Shown: piece after piece, positions 6,096 to 8,135 of the stretch
Layout: every line of letters begins with the position of its first letter
Numbering within the stretch: the first letter of the stretch is position 1
NCBI GenBank assembly: GCA_004195335.1
Contig: SDWK01000031.1
Span: 1 to 8,135 of the forward strand
Direction: 5' to 3'
DNA from: Shewanella sp.
Lineage (GTDB): Bacteria; Pseudomonadota; Gammaproteobacteria; Enterobacterales; Shewanellaceae
DNA length: 8,135 nucleotides
Translations under genes and position numbers: made by a program
The notes under the pieces: generated by a model
The model's input: only the letters and a program-made list of their open reading frames with translations
Told to the model about the DNA's origin: nothing
Database searches by the model: none

Positions 6096-6143
6096 ATATT
6101 ATTTTAATAGATAGTAATAGCAGAAAGATTGACGGAGGCGCTG

Positions 6144-6887
6144 GTGGATAAATTACTTTACGTCGCTATGAGCGGCGCTAAGCAGAACATGAATTCGCTG
6201 GCGGTTCGGGCAAATAACCTGGCAAATGCCAATACCGACGGCTTCAAATCGGACATGGCACAGGCGCGTTCTATGCAGGCGTTTGGTGAAGGTCTGCCTA
6301 CACGAGTTTTCGCCATGACGGAGAGTCCGTCGGCAAACTTTGCATCCGGTCCCATAAAAACGACAGGCAGAGATCTCGATGTTGCGGTTAGAGGTGACGG
6401 CTGGATTGCCGTACAGGCAGCTGACGGGGGAGAAGCTTATACCCGTTCAGGAAGTTTGAGTTTCGATACTACCGGGCTGCTTCGTAACGATCGCGGTAAC
6501 CCGGTGATGGGCGATGCAGGTCCCATTGTTTTGCCGTTACCTATTGAAAAAATTGAGATAGCCCAGGATGGAATCATCTCTGTCAGGCCCCAAGGAGCCA
6601 CGGCAGAAGTGATTGAAGAGGTGGGTCGCATCAAGCTCGTCAATCCGGGGAATCAAAATATGATGAGGGGCTCCGATGGCCTGTTTAGATTGATATCAGG
6701 AGAAACGGCCGCTGCAGATCCTTTTGTCGCCGTCGAAAGTGGTGCGGTAGAGGGAAGTAACGTCAATGCAGTGGATGAGATGGTGAACCTCATTGATATA
6801 CAACGTCAATTTGAGATGCAGGTCAAAATGATGAAAACAGCTGAAGAGATGGATAAAGCCTCCTCTTCATTAATGCGTGTTAGCTAG
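6144..6887 (+). CDS. flgF: Flagellar proximal rod protein FlgF
   Basis: FlgF is a rod subunit between the FlgB/FlgC part and the distal rod. The start is GTG at 6144, with GGAGG (6134-6138) five bases upstream; the family begins MDxxLxxAMSGAKQ. The TTG at 6129 would add five residues but falls on the leader and would leave this ribosome site inside the gene. The 247-residue product has NNLANANTDGF (24-34), the family stretch MAQARSMQAFGEGLPTRVF (38-56), the strand GDGWIAVQ and the C-terminal core SNVNAVDEMVNLIDIQRQFE (205-224). Length is normal. flgG begins 11 bases after the stop and its ribosome site overlaps that stop. Confidence 0.96.
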   Translation: MDKLLYVAMSGAKQNMNSLAVRANNLANANTDGFKSDMAQARSMQAFGEGLPTRVFAMTESPSANFASGPIKTTGRDLDVAVRGDGWIAVQAADGGEAYTRSGSLSFDTTGLLRNDRGNPVMGDAGPIVLPLPIEKIEIAQDGIISVRPQGATAEVIEEVGRIKLVNPGNQNMMRGSDGLFRLISGETAAADPFVAVESGAVEGSNVNAVDEMVNLIDIQRQFEMQVKMMKTAEEMDKASSSLMRVS

Positions 6888-6898
6888 GAGTCAAAATT

Positions 6899-7687
6899 AT
6901 GCATCCGGCGTTATGGATAAGTAAGACTGGGTTAGACGCTCAGCAAACAGATATTTCGGTGATTTCTAACAATGTTGCTAACGCAAGCACTGTTGGTTAC
7001 AAGAAGAGTCGAGCTGTCTTCGAAGATCTTTTATATCAAACGGTTAATCAGGCCGGAGGTGTAAGTGCGTCAAATACTAAGCTTCCCAATGGCTTAAATA
7101 TCGGTGCGGGTACGAAAGTTGTCGCCACGCAGAAGGTATTCACTCAGGGCAATATGCTTACCACAGATAACTCGCTGGATCTGATGGTCGAAGGGCCGGG
7201 ATTCTTTGAAGTTCAGCTGCCCGATGGCACCGCGGCTTATACCCGTAATGGCCAGTTTTCTCTTGACGATACCGGGCAGATTGTGACATCTGGCTCCGGT
7301 TATGTGATTCAACCCTCAATTACCATACCAGATAATGCCACGGGTATTACTGTATCGGCCGAAGGTGAAGTGTCAGTTAAAACACCGGGTACCGCAGAGA
7401 GTCAGGTGATTGGCCAACTGAGTATGTCGGACTTTATTAATCCAAGTGGTTTGGATCCTATGGGACAGAATTTGTATACGGAAACCGGAGCCAGTGGCAC
7501 ACCAATTCAAGGCACTGCATCACTGGACGGCATGGGGGCGATACGCCAAGGCGCGTTGGAAACATCCAATGTGAATGTAACTGAAGAGTTAGTGAACCTG
7601 ATTGAAAGTCAGCGCATTTACGAGATGAACTCAAAAGTCATCTCTGCTGTAGACCAGATGCTCTCTTATGTTACGCAGAATCTGTAG
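6899..7687 (+). CDS. flgG: Flagellar distal rod protein FlgG
   Basis: FlgG builds the distal rod, the drive shaft that crosses the peptidoglycan and outer-membrane rings. The 262-residue product starts [16 protein letters not shown] and carries [20 protein letters not shown] (24-43), the core strands [20 protein letters not shown] (81-100), [14 protein letters not shown] and the C-terminal helix [20 protein letters not shown] (223-242). Residues 46-65, [20 protein letters not shown], correspond to the FlgG-specific insertion known in Salmonella to make the rod straight and stiff, absent from FlgE here. TAGGAG (6885-6890) precedes the ATG by eight bases. flgH follows after ten bases. Confidence 0.97.
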   Translation: MHPALWISKTGLDAQQTDISVISNNVANASTVGYKKSRAVFEDLLYQTVNQAGGVSASNTKLPNGLNIGAGTKVVATQKVFTQGNMLTTDNSLDLMVEGPGFFEVQLPDGTAAYTRNGQFSLDDTGQIVTSGSGYVIQPSITIPDNATGITVSAEGEVSVKTPGTAESQVIGQLSMSDFINPSGLDPMGQNLYTETGASGTPIQGTASLDGMGAIRQGALETSNVNVTEELVNLIESQRIYEMNSKVISAVDQMLSYVTQNL

Positions 7688-7697
7688 AGGCATAGTC

Positions 7698-8135
7698 ATG
7701 AGTAAATCATCTATTTTACTTGCTGCTGCAATGATACTTTCACCGGTATTGACAGGCTGTAGTTCAACGGGTGAGAAACCCATTGAAGACGATCCCTATT
7801 ACGCGCCAGTCTATCCTGAAGCGCCACCGACTAAGATAGCCGCGACGGGTTCGATGTACCAGGACAGTCAGGCATCTAGCCTTTATTCAGATATCAAGGC
7901 ACTTAAGGTCGGTGACATAATCACCGTTATGTTGATGGAATCGACACAGGCGAAGAAGAGTGCCAACAATGAGATTAAGAAGGGGACTGATTTAACACTC
8001 GATCCCATTTATGCAGGCGGTGGCAACATCACTATCGGTGGTCAGCCTATCGATCTCAGATACTCAGACAGCATGAACACCAAGCGTGAGTCGGATGCGG
8101 CTCAGAGTAATAGCCTCTCTGGCAGTATCTCTGCC
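7698..8135 (+). CDS. flgH: Flagellar L-ring lipoprotein FlgH, 3' end cut by window
   Basis: FlgH forms the L ring, the outer-membrane bushing around the distal rod. The frame stays open to the window edge with exactly 146 codons visible; the family is about 220-230 residues, so roughly a third is missing. Residues 1-21 form a lipoprotein signal peptide with lipobox LTGC (18-21); cleavage before C21 leaves Ser at +2, consistent with outer-membrane sorting rather than inner-membrane retention. The family region [19 protein letters not shown] (61-79) followed by ESTQAKK is clear. AGAGG (7686-7690) lies seven bases before the ATG. It is exported by Sec, unlike the rod and hook proteins before it. 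Confidence 0.96.
   Translation, partial: MSKSSILLAAAMILSPVLTGCSSTGEKPIEDDPYYAPVYPEAPPTKIAATGSMYQDSQASSLYSDIKALKVGDIITVMLMESTQAKKSANNEIKKGTDLTLDPIYAGGGNITIGGQPIDLRYSDSMNTKRESDAAQSNSLSGSISA

Noticed and set aside
5933..6151. Open frame of 72 codons between flgE and flgF
   Set aside because: It reads through the terminator hairpin and the sigma-54 element, has no ribosome site and no recognisable motif.

Overview
The window is a fragment of the chromosomal polar-flagellum and chemotaxis cluster of a gammaproteobacterium. All genes lie on the + strand in the order cheV, cheR, flgB, flgC, flgD, flgE, flgF, flgG, flgH (cut by the right edge). This gene order, the CheV and CheR sequences and the sigma-54 type promoters fit Shewanella or a close marine relative such as the Vibrio group. 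That placement is inference from gene order and protein sequence as I recognise them, not from a database search.

Layout. Bases 1-35 are not biological: they match the Nextera transposase read-2 adapter with its 19-bp mosaic end, so this is a contig end with untrimmed adapter. Bases 36-297 are the leader of cheV. cheV (298-1218) and cheR (1348-2181) encode a CheW-receiver coupling protein and the receptor methyltransferase. Behind cheR the last 46 codons of the gene recur twice as degenerate direct repeats (2180-2464), followed by a palindrome-rich stretch and a likely intrinsic terminator (2561-2594). A good sigma-54 element (2676-2691) then starts the rod/hook genes flgB, flgC, flgD and flgE. 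A strong 11-bp hairpin follows flgE, and a second, near-consensus sigma-54 element (6080-6095) precedes flgF, flgG and flgH. A third, weaker sigma-54-like element sits in the flgD-flgE gap and overlaps a long hairpin.

How the genes work together. CheV couples receptors to the kinase CheA and carries its own receiver domain; CheR methylates the receptors for adaptation. FlgB, FlgC and FlgF form the proximal rod, FlgG the distal rod, FlgD is the hook cap, FlgE the hook subunit and FlgH the outer-membrane L-ring lipoprotein. The promoter layout suggests separate flgBCDE and flgFGH... transcription units, as known in Pseudomonas aeruginosa, probably driven by RpoN and a FlrC/FleR-type activator.

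I see no mobile element, CRISPR array, RNA gene or defence system. The most unusual feature is the triplicated cheR tail. The coding content is otherwise ordinary flagellar genes, and I do not see a new biological system.
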